Assembly: GCF_030020805.1 (NCBI RefSeq)
Contig: NZ_CP125098.1
Coordinates: 2,150,001 to 2,214,000 of the forward strand
Source: Paenibacillus sp. RC67
GTDB lineage: Bacteria > Bacillota > Bacilli > Paenibacillales > NBRC-103111
Direction of reading: 5' to 3'
DNA length: 64,000 nucleotides
Of the stretch, positions 7,457 through 16,974 are shown piece after piece. A model generated the notes under the pieces. The model ran no database searches. It worked only from the letters and a program-made list of their open reading frames with translations, and had not been told where the DNA came from. Position numbers and translations under genes: made by a program. Numbering within the stretch: the stretch's first letter is position 1; each line of letters opens with the position of its first letter.

Positions 7457-10400
7457 ATGAGAAAACTATCGATTCGCAATAAAATGATGATTTTAGTATC
7501 GTTAATTACGAGTCTCTCTTTATTATTTATTGGAATCAGCAGCTATCGGACGGCTAAGCAGCAAATTGTGGATGCGCTCCAGGAAAACGCAACGGCTAAA
7601 GTTTTGTCAAGGTCCTATAACTTGTCTGCCTGGATCGAAACGAAACTATCCGAAGTCGAGGTTATGAGCAGAACGAGTCAAGTTCGTTTCGGTACGGATG
7701 AGGAGCGTATGGCTTATTTGCGTAAGGAAGTAGAGCGGTCTAAGGGAATGTTTTATGATCTTGGCTTTGCTGAGTTGGGCGGTTCCTTGACGTTGACGTC
7801 AGGGGAAGTGATGAATATTAGCACCTCTTCAACCTATTCAAAGGTACTTCAGGGTATGAGCGTCGTGACAGATGTCTTCCGGGGGAGTGCTCCTAACAGC
7901 GGTATGCTCTTTACACTTCAAGTACCTGTTTATGGAGTAAACGATAAAATGATTGGAATTATCAGCGCCTCAATTTCTGTCGAAGCTGCCTTTAAGCTTC
8001 ATACCGATTTTAGAGTCGGAAGCGCCGATACGATTATGATGTTTGCCAGAGATGGGACGATTATTTATCACCCCGACTCTTGGATGATGGGCTATGCCAA
8101 TATCAAGCATGCGGATTCGCCTTTAAAGAGCATCATGAACGAAATTCTTACCAATGAATTTGGATTTGCTCACACGATGAGAGGTAATGCGGAGCAGCTG
8201 GTTTTTTATTCTGCGATTATAGGGACACCTTGGTATATGGTGATTCAAGTTCCTTTGCAAGAATTTGAAAAGCCGCTTAGCCAGTTGCTTATTAAAACAG
8301 TGCTGACAATCATGGTAATGGAGTTTATCATGCTGTGGTTGATTACTGTATTGTTCAATAGAGAAATTATCCGAATTCGGGAAATTACTTTAGTAACGGC
8401 GAAAGCAGCCGAAGGACAATTCGATATTCCTCCGATTGAAATTAACAATGAGGATGAGATCTCCGCTTTAGCCAGTTCGGTGAACGGAATGATGGCTCAG
8501 CTCAAAGTACTATTTGAACGGCTCGAGGCTATTATTAACCAGAATGATTTTGCCATCATTTCATTGGATTCGAATTATACGATCAACTATTTCAGTAAAT
8601 CGGCTGAGAAGCTGCTAGGGTACACAGCTGAAGAAGTTCTTAACAAAGCGACGCCATTATTATTTCACGATCCGGAGCAAATAAAAGAGATGGCAAAGCA
8701 GATGACAGAACAGTTCGGAAGGCCAGTGGCTCCGGACCTCTCGGTATTCATGGAGCTAAGAAATGCGCAGTTTTCATATGACCGCGAATGGTATTTCGTA
8801 CGCAAGGATGGATCACGAGTAGCTGTGTCCCATAATTCTAACGGGATTAGGGATAGGGAAGGCCGATTCATCGGGGTTGTAGCCATTTCAAGAGATATTA
8901 CTGAGCAAATGAGAATGCAGCAGGAACTTGTTCATGCAAAGCTTGCAGCGGAAGAAGCCGATTCAGCTAAAGGTGCTTTTCTGGCACGGATGAGTCATGA
9001 AATACGCACTCCGCTCAACGGTATTATTGGCTTATCCCAATTGATGCAAAAAACGGATTTAAATGAGGTTCAGAGCGATTATTTGAGGAATATTACGGGC
9101 TCAGCTCAAACACTGCTTCGCATTATTAATGATATTTTGGATTTTTCCAAAATGGAGGCTGGCAAGTTTGAGCTGGATCAGATTGTTTTTCATCCCGATG
9201 ACTGCATCCATAAGCTTTCCGAGACGATTAGCGTGTTTCTTGGGGGCAAGGAACAATTCGAGCTTATTATAGAAACTCCAGAGCGGATGCCAACAGGACT
9301 TATAGGTGACCCGCTTCGTCTGGAACAGGTTTTGCTGAACTTGTGCAGTAATGCACTAAAATTTACTTCCAAAGGCCAAGTGATTGTACGACTGGAGATT
9401 ATTGAGGAGCTGCATGATTCCTTATTGCTGAAATTCAGTGTGAACGATACGGGCATCGGCATTTCTGGTGAACAGCTGGATCGTTTGTTCGAGCCCTTCA
9501 CTCAGGCGGACGGCTCCATGAGCCGCAAATTTGGCGGAACCGGACTAGGTCTTGTTATTTCCAGCTTCTTAATCGAGAAGATGGGAGGCATGCTGGAGGT
9601 GGAAAGTGAGTTTGGTGTAGGGAGCTCGTTCCATTTTACAGTACGCTTCCAACGCTCCAAACAATCCGAAATGATCAGCTATAATCTGCCTGCGGCTTCC
9701 GAGGAGCCACTCGTATGGATCGTCGAGGATAGCTCTGTTATGAGAGAGCATCTTTGCAGCATGCTTCAATCTTATGGATTGAAGCCATACCCAATGTGTT
9801 CATGGAAAGAGGCATCCTCGATGCTTCAGTCCAATCAGAGATGCCATATTGCAGTGATGGACATGGAAATGCCGGATATGTACGGACCCGAGACATGGAT
9901 GACTTTTCAAAAAGCAGCTCGAGCTGCGGGAATCATCACTTTAGCTATGACTACCGTATTCGGACGAGAAGAAATGCTCGGGATGCCGGTGGAAAATCGT
10001 CCAGATGGGATCATACTGAAGCCGTTCACTCGACCCGAACTATACCGTACTATTGAAGCGGCTCTGGATCGTTACGTCGCTCCTAGAGAACATAAGGATG
10101 AACAAGATCGCATGATCACGGAACGGAAAAAGAACTCTACAAAAACCAAACGGATTTTGCTGGTTGAGGACAATGAAATTAATCAACAGGTAGCCTTTGA
10201 AATGCTGCGTCAGCACGGCTATGAGGTGGAGGTTGCTTGCAATGGGAAGGAAGCGCTGCTGAAGCTGGAGATGTCTGATTGGGACCTCGTACTGATGGAT
10301 ATCCATATGCCTGAGATGGACGGCTGCGAAACGACGCAGGTAATACGTCGTCTCTCTCGTTATGATCAAATTCCGATAATCGCGATGACTGCCAACGTGA

Positions 10401-10918
10401 TTCGGAGTGATCATGAGAAATATATGCAGATGGGAATGAATGATATCATTACTAAGCCGCTTGAGATTGAACCTATGTTTGCAACGCTTCGCAAATGGCT
10501 TAGAGATTCGGGCAGCCATTCTGTCATTGTTCCAACCGACGTTCACGCACCCGAAGCATTCGCTTCAATGCCGAGCTTGGATGGGATCGACATTAGAAAA
10601 GTAGCAAACCGATTGAACGGCAGAGTGTCTATTTTCATGCAAATGTTAAAAACATTTGAGCGGGACTATAACGATTTTAATAACCAGCTCCAGCAAGCAT
10701 TGGAGGAAGGAAAAGATAACGAAGCCCTGCGGCTCGTACATACGCTGAAAGGTGCAGCGGGAAATCTGGCAGCAGGCCAGTTGGAGACGGCTGCGGGAAG
10801 GCTTGAAACCGTGTTGCTGGCTACAGGCGCTGTCGACCCGTTAGCCTTGAAGAAGGCTTTGGGAGAAGTCGAGAACTGCCTTAATCAATTGCTTGCTTCT
10901 GTACAGTCCTCTTTTTGA
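7457..10918 (+). CDS. Hybrid sensor histidine kinase: Cache-like sensor, HAMP, PAS, HisKA, HATPase, two REC, HPt
   Basis: 1153-residue membrane phosphorelay kinase. Order: TM1 (~12-30), extracytoplasmic double-Cache-like sensor (~35-270), TM2 (~278-300), HAMP (~300-352), PAS (~360-480 with FFSKSAEKLLGYT), HisKA with His514 in MSHEIRTPLNGI, HATPase with NLCSNALKF, DTGIGIS and GGTGLGL, REC1 with Asp802 (VMDMEMPD), REC2 with Asp948 (LMDIHMPEMDG), and a C-terminal HPt domain with His1095 (VHTLKGAAGNL). REC1 starts weakly and is the more divergent; REC2 is canonical. All modules for His-Asp-His-Asp transfer are on one chain, with the OmpR regulator upstream as likely final acceptor. Ligand unknown. 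Confidence 0.93.
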   Translation: MRKLSIRNKMMILVSLITSLSLLFIGISSYRTAKQQIVDALQENATAKVLSRSYNLSAWIETKLSEVEVMSRTSQVRFGTDEERMAYLRKEVERSKGMFYDLGFAELGGSLTLTSGEVMNISTSSTYSKVLQGMSVVTDVFRGSAPNSGMLFTLQVPVYGVNDKMIGIISASISVEAAFKLHTDFRVGSADTIMMFARDGTIIYHPDSWMMGYANIKHADSPLKSIMNEILTNEFGFAHTMRGNAEQLVFYSAIIGTPWYMVIQVPLQEFEKPLSQLLIKTVLTIMVMEFIMLWLITVLFNREIIRIREITLVTAKAAEGQFDIPPIEINNEDEISALASSVNGMMAQLKVLFERLEAIINQNDFAIISLDSNYTINYFSKSAEKLLGYTAEEVLNKATPLLFHDPEQIKEMAKQMTEQFGRPVAPDLSVFMELRNAQFSYDREWYFVRKDGSRVAVSHNSNGIRDREGRFIGVVAISRDITEQMRMQQELVHAKLAAEEADSAKGAFLARMSHEIRTPLNGIIGLSQLMQKTDLNEVQSDYLRNITGSAQTLLRIINDILDFSKMEAGKFELDQIVFHPDDCIHKLSETISVFLGGKEQFELIIETPERMPTGLIGDPLRLEQVLLNLCSNALKFTSKGQVIVRLEIIEELHDSLLLKFSVNDTGIGISGEQLDRLFEPFTQADGSMSRKFGGTGLGLVISSFLIEKMGGMLEVESEFGVGSSFHFTVRFQRSKQSEMISYNLPAASEEPLVWIVEDSSVMREHLCSMLQSYGLKPYPMCSWKEASSMLQSNQRCHIAVMDMEMPDMYGPETWMTFQKAARAAGIITLAMTTVFGREEMLGMPVENRPDGIILKPFTRPELYRTIEAALDRYVAPREHKDEQDRMITERKKNSTKTKRILLVEDNEINQQVAFEMLRQHGYEVEVACNGKEALLKLEMSDWDLVLMDIHMPEMDGCETTQVIRRLSRYDQIPIIAMTANVIRSDHEKYMQMGMNDIITKPLEIEPMFATLRKWLRDSGSHSVIVPTDVHAPEAFASMPSLDGIDIRKVANRLNGRVSIFMQMLKTFERDYNDFNNQLQQALEEGKDNEALRLVHTLKGAAGNLAAGQLETAAGRLETVLLATGAVDPLALKKALGEVENCLNQLLASVQSSF

Positions 10919-10948
10919 CTATAAATAGGAGCTCCTTTCTATTGAACA

Positions 10949-10978
10949 AACCCTCTATCGAAAACGGTAGAGGGTTCT
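10949..10978 (+). terminator. Terminator-like hairpin after the kinase
   Basis: 12-bp stem AACCCTCTATCG / CGGTAGAGGGTT with AAAA loop and one G-T pair. The following T tract is poor (CTTGTTC), so efficiency is uncertain. Confidence 0.6.
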
Positions 10979-11163
10979 TGTTCATGCAGAATGGGGACCA
11001 GCAAAACAAAAATGTTCAAGGACATACGCCTTTTTTGGGAATCCAAGATAAGCGTCCATTAGGTGATAGCCGTAAACGCATATGTTATCACTAGGGTATT
11101 TCCGACTGCAGCTCTTATTATGCTCATTGAAATAAGCAATGGCGGAAGAGAGGAAGCAATAAT

Positions 11164-12330
11164 ATGAAAATATTGATTTGGAGTTCCATGGTTTCCGTTG
11201 GCGGAGGATGCAGGTTGCTTGCCAATTTGGTTACTGCGATTGCAAGGCAGCCTAATATTCAATTAGTTCGTGTTGTCATCTCTGCTCAGACGGGGTTCAA
11301 AGAACGGATCCATACGACCGAATATAACAACATTGAAATTCATTACGAGGAGCAGGATATCCGCACAAATTCAGATCATCCCTATATGAAAGATTGCCAT
11401 GTGGTTTATACATTCTGGCCTCACGGTCCTCAATTCGTAGACGTCAAGAAGCCGATGATCTGTACGTTTCATGATGCAACCATTCTTGATTTTGCGCCTC
11501 CTTTCTTATCCGGCTCGGTCATTAGAACCCATTGGGAGCAATATAAAGTCTGGTTTGATCGGAGTACCAAAATCGTCGTGCCTTCAGAGCACGTAAAATC
11601 AAGAATTGTGGCTCATTTCGGAGAACATTGCAGGTCTGCTGTTATTGTTCGACATGCCATTTCGCCGGTACAGAATGCCAGTAATCCAGCGGTGGATGCT
11701 TCCCTTAAGACGATGCTTCCATTCCAGTACCTCGTATACCCAGCCAACATCTCTCCCCATAAAAACCATTATAATCTGCTGCTAGGCTACGCGAACTGGG
11801 CTCAACGCCATCAACATCCTCTTGTGTTGTTCGGTCATGGAACGGAACAGCTCAGATTGACGCCTCCCTCTTGGCCGGATACCCCCTACCACTCCACGCT
11901 GGTTTCCCTAATCAAAAGACTTGAGCTGAAGCTATTAACAGAATTGTATCCCTTAGGCTTGGTACCTGATCCTTATGTGGCGCCATTGATAAAAAATGCT
12001 TATGCCTTAATCATGCCTAGTCTCTCGGAAGGGGGAGGCAGCTACCCGGTGGAAGAAGCGCTAAGTATGGGGACTCCGGTTCTCTGTTCGGATATCCCGG
12101 TTATGCGCGAGCACCTATCGAACCGCAGCGCAGATGTCGTATGGTTTGATCCGGAGTCGCCGAATTCCATTACCAAAGCATTCGATCTTTTGTTGGAGCG
12201 CTATGATCTATACAAGCAATCCTCTATCTCGGGAATGAACGATCCGTCAGGGTCATGGGACGATATTGCCCAACAGTATGTTGCGGTATTTTACGATGCA
12301 CTTAAGTCGTACTACACTCCGCAGCAGTAA
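11164..12330 (+). CDS. Glycosyltransferase, GT4/group 1 family
   Basis: 388 residues with GT-B fold features: N-terminal IWSSMVSVGGGCRLLANLV Rossmann start, YPANISPHKNHYNLLLGY beginning the donor-binding half, and the GT4 acidic motif SLSEGGGSYPVEEALSMGTPVLCSDIPVMREHL near residue 280-310. Cytoplasmic transfer of a sugar from a nucleotide donor to a growing glycan. First gene of the glycan island and close paralogue of the inverted gene at 35099-36256 (shared SVGGG/SLGGG, LVTAIARxP, TFHDATILD/TYHDATILD, SYPVEEALSMG). RBS GAGAGGAAG before ATG. Donor and acceptor unknown. Confidence 0.88.
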   Translation: MKILIWSSMVSVGGGCRLLANLVTAIARQPNIQLVRVVISAQTGFKERIHTTEYNNIEIHYEEQDIRTNSDHPYMKDCHVVYTFWPHGPQFVDVKKPMICTFHDATILDFAPPFLSGSVIRTHWEQYKVWFDRSTKIVVPSEHVKSRIVAHFGEHCRSAVIVRHAISPVQNASNPAVDASLKTMLPFQYLVYPANISPHKNHYNLLLGYANWAQRHQHPLVLFGHGTEQLRLTPPSWPDTPYHSTLVSLIKRLELKLLTELYPLGLVPDPYVAPLIKNAYALIMPSLSEGGGSYPVEEALSMGTPVLCSDIPVMREHLSNRSADVVWFDPESPNSITKAFDLLLERYDLYKQSSISGMNDPSGSWDDIAQQYVAVFYDALKSYYTPQQ

Positions 12331-12361
12331 CAATCCATAACGATAGAAAGCGGGTGACTGC

Positions 12362-12613
12362 ATGAGAAAACGTAAAAAGCGTGTAATAAGCAAGCTGAAT
12401 AAGCGGGTTAAGAGGTCGGTAGTCTCCCGTCCTAGAGTTAAACCTAAACGGAAACGCCTGGTTATCCCGACTAGAAGAAAACGGACAGCACCTGTTGTGC
12501 GGAAAGCACCTCTGAAGACAACATATCAGCAAGCCTATAACGAAGCATTTGACCAAAAATATAATGAGGGCTTTAATGCCGGTTTTGCTCAGGGGCTAAA
12601 AGAGGGGCAATAA
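12362..12613 (+). CDS. Small very basic protein with C-terminal four-residue glycine/aromatic repeat
   Basis: 83 residues, no recognised family. Residues 1-52 are dominated by Lys, Arg, Val and Pro and are strongly cationic. Residues 58-82 carry a small residue every fourth position (Ala58, Ala62, Lys66, Gly70, Gly74, Gly78, Gly82), each followed by an aromatic or Leu (Tyr59, Phe63, Tyr67, Phe71, Phe75, Leu79). The same spacing occurs at the N-termini of the three CgeB-like proteins in this island. It lies between two glycosyltransferases with short gaps, so it is probably co-transcribed. A structural, spore-surface or enzyme-tethering role is inferred only. Confidence 0.75.
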   Translation: MRKRKKRVISKLNKRVKRSVVSRPRVKPKRKRLVIPTRRKRTAPVVRKAPLKTTYQQAYNEAFDQKYNEGFNAGFAQGLKEGQ

Positions 12614-12639
12614 ACTCGCCATTTAGGAGGGATGAAGCC

Positions 12640-13740
12640 GTGACGACTAACGAGGAACGGATATTACCCGTTGACTATTATCCCGATACATGGAGCTGGG
12701 TACAGGAGACGTTTGCGGATGCCGCTCTCCGTTCCGAATACTACAAAGTCATTTATCCTGCCGAAACGCTGCACCTTGCCACCCCCAAAGGCGTTGATCC
12801 ACCGCGCTGGAGCTTAGATTGTCATTTCAAAGAAGCTTATGTAGCCGTTATTCCGAACGGGCGTCTTTTTGGGAGTAATGCCTATGTGGTCACACCTAAC
12901 AATAAACGGATACAGGATACCGAATTTCCATTTCCTTATGACATGGAGCTTGCTTCAGCGAGCTATACTCCGGAAACGGTAGCCACGTTGATCTGGGGGC
13001 TAAATATGCCCTCTATTCAAGCGTATACCCAAAGCAATTATGGTCACTGGCTGATCGATATCATTTCAAGATATCATTTGCTGGAGCAAAGTGGCATTCC
13101 TATAGACAAATATGTGATTGGCAAGATTACGGGCTCTTTTCAAATTGAATCATTGCAAAGAATAGGAATTCCTCTGGAAAAAGTCGTTATAGTGGATGAT
13201 GAGCGTTTTCACTTGCAGGCCGCCAGACTGGTTGTTCCGTCAGTACCATGCATGATCGGTGGGGTTCCGAGGTGGGCTTGTCAATATATACGCAGCTGTT
13301 TTAAGGAACAGAGTACAGTTACTCCTGTCAAAGGATTTGAGAGATTGTATGTCAGCCGGCAGGATGCAAAAGGCCGTTTCGTTATAAACGAAAATGAGGT
13401 CATGGACGTGCTCGAGAAGAAGGGATTTAAAAAAGTTTTGTTAGGCAGCTTGACCATTCAGGAACAAGTTAACCTCTTTTCTTCCGTTAAGGTTGTCGTT
13501 GCCCCTACGGGGGCTAACAATACGAATTTTTTATTCTGTCATTCCGGAACTAAGGTCATCGAGTTCTCAGCCCGAACGATGCGAGATTCTTTCTTTTGCA
13601 AGCTGGCAAGCTACGTTAATCTCGATTATTACCATATGGAGTGTGAGATCGAGCTTCCTCCCAAAGTGATAGGGGGCGTTGATAATATCATCGTAGATAT
13701 TGATAAAATGAATAATGTCCTGAACAAAGCAGGGGTTTAA
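12640..13740 (+). CDS. Glycosyltransferase family 61 (DUF563) protein
   Basis: 366 residues. The GT61/DUF563 pattern is visible: SNYGHWLIDIISRYHLL, then KVVIVDDERFHLQAARLVVPS, ERLYVSRQDAKGRFVINENEVMDVLEKKGFKKVLLGSLTIQEQVNLFSSVKVVVAPTGANNTNFLFC and KVIEFSA. Such enzymes transfer pentoses or other sugars onto glycans in the cytoplasm or at the membrane; specificity is not predictable here. GTG start, 8 nt after AGGAGGG. Probably same transcript as the small basic protein 26 bp upstream. Confidence 0.88.
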   Translation: MTTNEERILPVDYYPDTWSWVQETFADAALRSEYYKVIYPAETLHLATPKGVDPPRWSLDCHFKEAYVAVIPNGRLFGSNAYVVTPNNKRIQDTEFPFPYDMELASASYTPETVATLIWGLNMPSIQAYTQSNYGHWLIDIISRYHLLEQSGIPIDKYVIGKITGSFQIESLQRIGIPLEKVVIVDDERFHLQAARLVVPSVPCMIGGVPRWACQYIRSCFKEQSTVTPVKGFERLYVSRQDAKGRFVINENEVMDVLEKKGFKKVLLGSLTIQEQVNLFSSVKVVVAPTGANNTNFLFCHSGTKVIEFSARTMRDSFFCKLASYVNLDYYHMECEIELPPKVIGGVDNIIVDIDKMNNVLNKAGV

Positions 13741-13932
13741 TGGAAAGGCCAATACACTTGTCTTGGAATATGTACGATTACACAGGTACACAAGACGTTA
13801 CGTTGTACCCGCCTATTTAATATATTGTACTTAACCGGAATGCATCCATTCTGAAGATGAAAGAGGCTTAAATATGCTGAGTTTCAATACGGATATCAAG
13901 GTAGCTCTGACGGAAGAAAGAAGCCCGGGGCT

Positions 13933-14766
13933 ATGAGAATATTGATTATTGGTGGTGACGAGATTGTTGGCCGCGTGCTTGTCCCTTATTTGTATAAGCA
14001 GACCCGATATGAAGTGTTCTACACAACGAAGCGAAAAGGAAACGAGGGCAAAGGATTATTTTTAGATCCTACAGATGCAGTCATGGTTGAAAAGCTAGTG
14101 GAGATCATAACCCCCGATGTGATCGTTAACGGAACGAGCATAATGAATGATATGGCCCGACTCCAAGAAATTGAAGCCTACCGGATCAACGGTCTGCTGC
14201 CGCATCAGCTGGCGAAGCTTGCGGAGCAGCGTCATATTCGCTTGATTCATATGAGCACTGACGGCGTATTTTCTGGAAACAGAGGCTGTCATGAGGAACG
14301 GCATGTTCCTGAGGGGACCTCCGTTTACGCCAAGACAAAGGCATTAGGTGAAATTAAAGACTCTCCTCATTTAACGATTCGTGCTTCGCTCATCGGTCCG
14401 GAGGGTGGAGAAGGAATCGGCTTGCTGGATTGGTTTTTTAGGCAAAAAGAAGTTCGTGGCTTCACCCATGTACCTTGGAATGGATTGACCTCACTGGAGC
14501 TCGCGAAATTCATACATTATGTGCTGGAGCATGGCCGTCGTTTGAGTGGAATCATTCATCTTACTTCTCCTGAAAGAATCAGTAAATATGATTTGCTGCT
14601 ATTGATCCAGCGCTTGTTCGAAAGACAGGACATTGCGGTTCGGCCTAACGATACCATTGAAATGGATCGGACGCTTAAAAGTACACGCAGAGACGTCGAT
14701 TATCAAGTACCGTCACATTTGGTTATGCTGACGGAGCTGCAAGATTGGATGCGAAGCGAGTTGTGA
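13933..14766 (+). CDS. NAD(P)-dependent sugar-nucleotide reductase, RmlD-like
   Basis: 277 residues, extended short-chain dehydrogenase fold: ILIIGGDEIVGRVLVPYL nucleotide site (a variant of GxxGxxG), HMSTDGVFSGN with the catalytic Ser/Thr, and YAKTKALGE giving the YxxxK pair; C-terminal half matches the RmlD substrate-binding domain. Reduces a 4-keto or keto-deoxy nucleotide sugar. It sits just before manC and gmd, so a GDP-4-keto-6-deoxymannose reductase role (to GDP-D-rhamnose-type sugars) is possible; a true rmlD lies elsewhere in the island. RBS before the ATG is weak. Confidence 0.75.
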   Translation: MRILIIGGDEIVGRVLVPYLYKQTRYEVFYTTKRKGNEGKGLFLDPTDAVMVEKLVEIITPDVIVNGTSIMNDMARLQEIEAYRINGLLPHQLAKLAEQRHIRLIHMSTDGVFSGNRGCHEERHVPEGTSVYAKTKALGEIKDSPHLTIRASLIGPEGGEGIGLLDWFFRQKEVRGFTHVPWNGLTSLELAKFIHYVLEHGRRLSGIIHLTSPERISKYDLLLLIQRLFERQDIAVRPNDTIEMDRTLKSTRRDVDYQVPSHLVMLTELQDWMRSEL

Positions 14767-14772
14767 AATATC

Positions 14773-14854
14773 TGCTTACGATGCAAGTTTTGCCTTCAGC
14801 AAAACTCTAAGCGAATGCTTACGATGCAAGTTTTGCCTTCAGCAAAACTCTAAG
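14773..14854 (+). repeat. Two exact 39-nt direct repeats, each an 8-bp-stem hairpin
   Basis: Identical 39-nt units at 14773-14811 and 14816-14854 separated by 4 nt. Each starts TGCTTACG and holds the stem AGTTTTGC / GCAAAACT around CTTCA. The second unit runs directly into the AAGGAGGG RBS of manC. A related pair with a compensatory stem change lies at 31495-31552. Could be a small dispersed repeat, RNA stabiliser or translation control element. Confidence 0.85.
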
Positions 14855-14866
14855 GAGGGTAGTTCA

Positions 14867-15877
14867 ATGAAAATTGTCATTATGGCAGGGGGGCAAGGGA
14901 CACGCTTCTGGCCCCGAAGCGTAAAGCACAAGCCAAAACAGTTTCTCTCATTAACCTCTGAGGAAACTATGCTGCAGCAATCGTATCGCAGATTCGCCCA
15001 ATGGGTACCGACAGCTTCCATCTACATTTTGACGACACGCGAGTACAGTACTACGGTTAAGGAGCAGCTTCCTTCCTTGGATCCGGCGCAAATTCTATTA
15101 GAACCTGAGCCGAAGGATACAGGGCCCTGCATAGCGCTATCTGCGCTGCATTTTATGACCAGAGGGGATAATGAAGTGTTGGTGACCACCCCTTCGGATC
15201 AATACATTCCAGACGATAAACGGCTGTGGGAAGCGCTGCTGCAGGCGGATGAAATTGCCCAGAAGGGTTACTCGATCGTCACATTAGGGATCGTACCCAC
15301 AAGGCCGGAAACCGGTTATGGCTATATCGAGACGGAAGAGCCTGATGGCGTAGGAGCTGTGCTGGCCAAAGCCTTTATTGAGAAGCCTCCATTGGACAAA
15401 GCGATACAATTATATCAACAAAAAAATATGTATTGGAACAGCGGTATTTTTATATGGAAGCCTTCGACGATTGCCTATTATATGACCAAGTTTCAAAGAG
15501 ACATGTGGGTGAATCTTCAAAGCTGCAGCGGAGAGTGGGAGAAGATATATCACCGGCTGCCCAAAATATCTATCGACTATGCCATCCTGGAGAAGGCGAC
15601 GACCATCTATACGATTCCCGTCCATTTTGAATGGGATGATGTCGGCTCATGGACTTCACTTGAGCGGATATTCGAAAAGGATTCAAAAGGGAATATCGTC
15701 ATGGGGGATGTTAGCACGACTTATACAGAGAACAGCATCATCTACACGGAGGATCATAAAACCCTGGTTATCGGCATTAAAGATGTCATCATTGTTTCTA
15801 CTCCTGACGGACTGCTGGTTTGCCACAAATCCCAGGAACAACAAATTAAAGATGTGCTAAAACTACTGGAATATTAA
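14867..15877 (+). CDS. manC: Mannose-1-phosphate guanylyltransferase
   Basis: Makes GDP-mannose from GTP and mannose-1-phosphate in the cytoplasm. 336 residues: nucleotidyltransferase signature MAGGQGTRFWPRSVKHKPKQFL, TTPSDQYIPD, FIEKPPLDKA, MYWNSGIFIWK and SIDYAILEKATTIYTIPVHFEWDDVGSWTSL, all typical of the single-domain GMP type. It lacks the fused isomerase domain of long ManC/AlgA enzymes. gmd follows 17 bp downstream, giving GDP-mannose to GDP-4-keto-6-deoxymannose. No phosphomannomutase or mannose-6-phosphate isomerase is in the window. Confidence 0.93.
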   Translation: MKIVIMAGGQGTRFWPRSVKHKPKQFLSLTSEETMLQQSYRRFAQWVPTASIYILTTREYSTTVKEQLPSLDPAQILLEPEPKDTGPCIALSALHFMTRGDNEVLVTTPSDQYIPDDKRLWEALLQADEIAQKGYSIVTLGIVPTRPETGYGYIETEEPDGVGAVLAKAFIEKPPLDKAIQLYQQKNMYWNSGIFIWKPSTIAYYMTKFQRDMWVNLQSCSGEWEKIYHRLPKISIDYAILEKATTIYTIPVHFEWDDVGSWTSLERIFEKDSKGNIVMGDVSTTYTENSIIYTEDHKTLVIGIKDVIIVSTPDGLLVCHKSQEQQIKDVLKLLEY

Positions 15878-15894
15878 AGGAGGACCCTACTTCT

Positions 15895-16842
15895 ATGAGA
15901 GTGTTAGTTACGGGAATATCCGGATTTGTCGGCAGTCATATGGCTGAATATCTTTTGGCCAATCAAATTGACGTTACTGGCACGATCCGGCAAAGAAGCC
16001 GTCTGGACCACATCAAGCACTTGAAGGATATCCGTCTGGTGGAATGCGAGCTCAGAGACCCATTTTCGGTAGAAAGCTTGATACGTGATGTGAAGCCAGA
16101 CCTCATCTTTCATCTTGCGGCTCAGAGCTTTGTTCCGACCTCGTGGAACTCTCCCATGGATACGATCCATAATAACGTTGCGAGCCAGGTCAACATTTTT
16201 GAAGCGGTAAGACGCCTGAATCTGAACAGCAAAATACAAATCGCTTGCTCAAGTGAGGAATACGGCCATGTCGAGCCGAATGAGGTGCCGATTAAGGAAA
16301 CCAACCCGCTTCGCCCCTTAAGCCCTTATGCCGTTAGCAAGGTGACACAGGAATTTTTGGGCTATCAATATAACAAAAGCTACGGCTTGAACGTTGTACT
16401 CACCCGCACCTTTAATCATACAGGCCCTCGTCGCGGGGAAAATTTCGTGACTTCCAATTTTTCCAAGCAAATCGCGGATATTGAAAAAGGGAAAAAACCG
16501 CCTGTGCTGTACGTAGGCAACCTTCAGGCGAAACGTGATTTTACGGATGTGCGGGATATTGTGCGAGCCTACTGGCTTGCTGTAAATAAAGGGGTACCTG
16601 GAGAAACCTATAATATAGCTTCCGGTACGTGTTATACGATTGAAGAGGTATTGAATAAGCTGCTGTCTCTTAGCACAGTGAAAATCGAGATCAAAGAGGA
16701 TGAAACTCGCTTACGTCCTTCGGATGTGGAAATTTTGCTTGGCGATTACTCCAAATTTCATCAGCAAACGGGTTGGAAGCCGGAAATTCCGTTCGATCAA
16801 ACGCTAGAGGATCTTCTGAATTACTGGAGAATGCAGTCATAA
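15895..16842 (+). CDS. gmd: GDP-mannose 4,6-dehydratase (short form)
   Basis: 315 residues, extended SDR. VTGISGFVGSHMAEYLL NAD site, HLAAQSFVPTSWNSP, catalytic CSSEEYG and YAVSKVTQEFLGYQY (YxxxK), FNHTGPRRGENFVTSNFSKQI and YVGNLQAKRDFTDVRDIVRAYW, which are characteristic of GMD. Produces GDP-4-keto-6-deoxy-D-mannose, the branch point to GDP-perosamine, D-rhamnose or fucose. Shorter than enteric GMD (~370), similar to other short forms. A related reductase (Rmd) cannot be fully excluded, but the PRRGENFVT stretch favours GMD. Coupled to manC. Confidence 0.85.
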   Translation: MRVLVTGISGFVGSHMAEYLLANQIDVTGTIRQRSRLDHIKHLKDIRLVECELRDPFSVESLIRDVKPDLIFHLAAQSFVPTSWNSPMDTIHNNVASQVNIFEAVRRLNLNSKIQIACSSEEYGHVEPNEVPIKETNPLRPLSPYAVSKVTQEFLGYQYNKSYGLNVVLTRTFNHTGPRRGENFVTSNFSKQIADIEKGKKPPVLYVGNLQAKRDFTDVRDIVRAYWLAVNKGVPGETYNIASGTCYTIEEVLNKLLSLSTVKIEIKEDETRLRPSDVEILLGDYSKFHQQTGWKPEIPFDQTLEDLLNYWRMQS

Positions 16843-16974
16843 TCGGCAGTGATGTCAAGCTTGGTTCACCGCACGCTGTGATATAAGTCAAGCAGGTTCC
16901 CGCTAAGGTGAGCCTAGTTTTGTTTTACATGCCTGGGATAGGACCATAATGTGCTTGGAACAGGAGGGCTAGCA

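Noticed and set aside
7035..10546. Long opposite-strand open frames inside the two-component genes
   Set aside because: They are antisense to well-conserved domains and their translations show no domain-like features or RBS.
12302..12556. Antisense frame over the small basic protein
   Set aside because: Cys-rich and irregular; the plus-strand protein has the four-residue repeat shared with three other proteins, which supports that strand.
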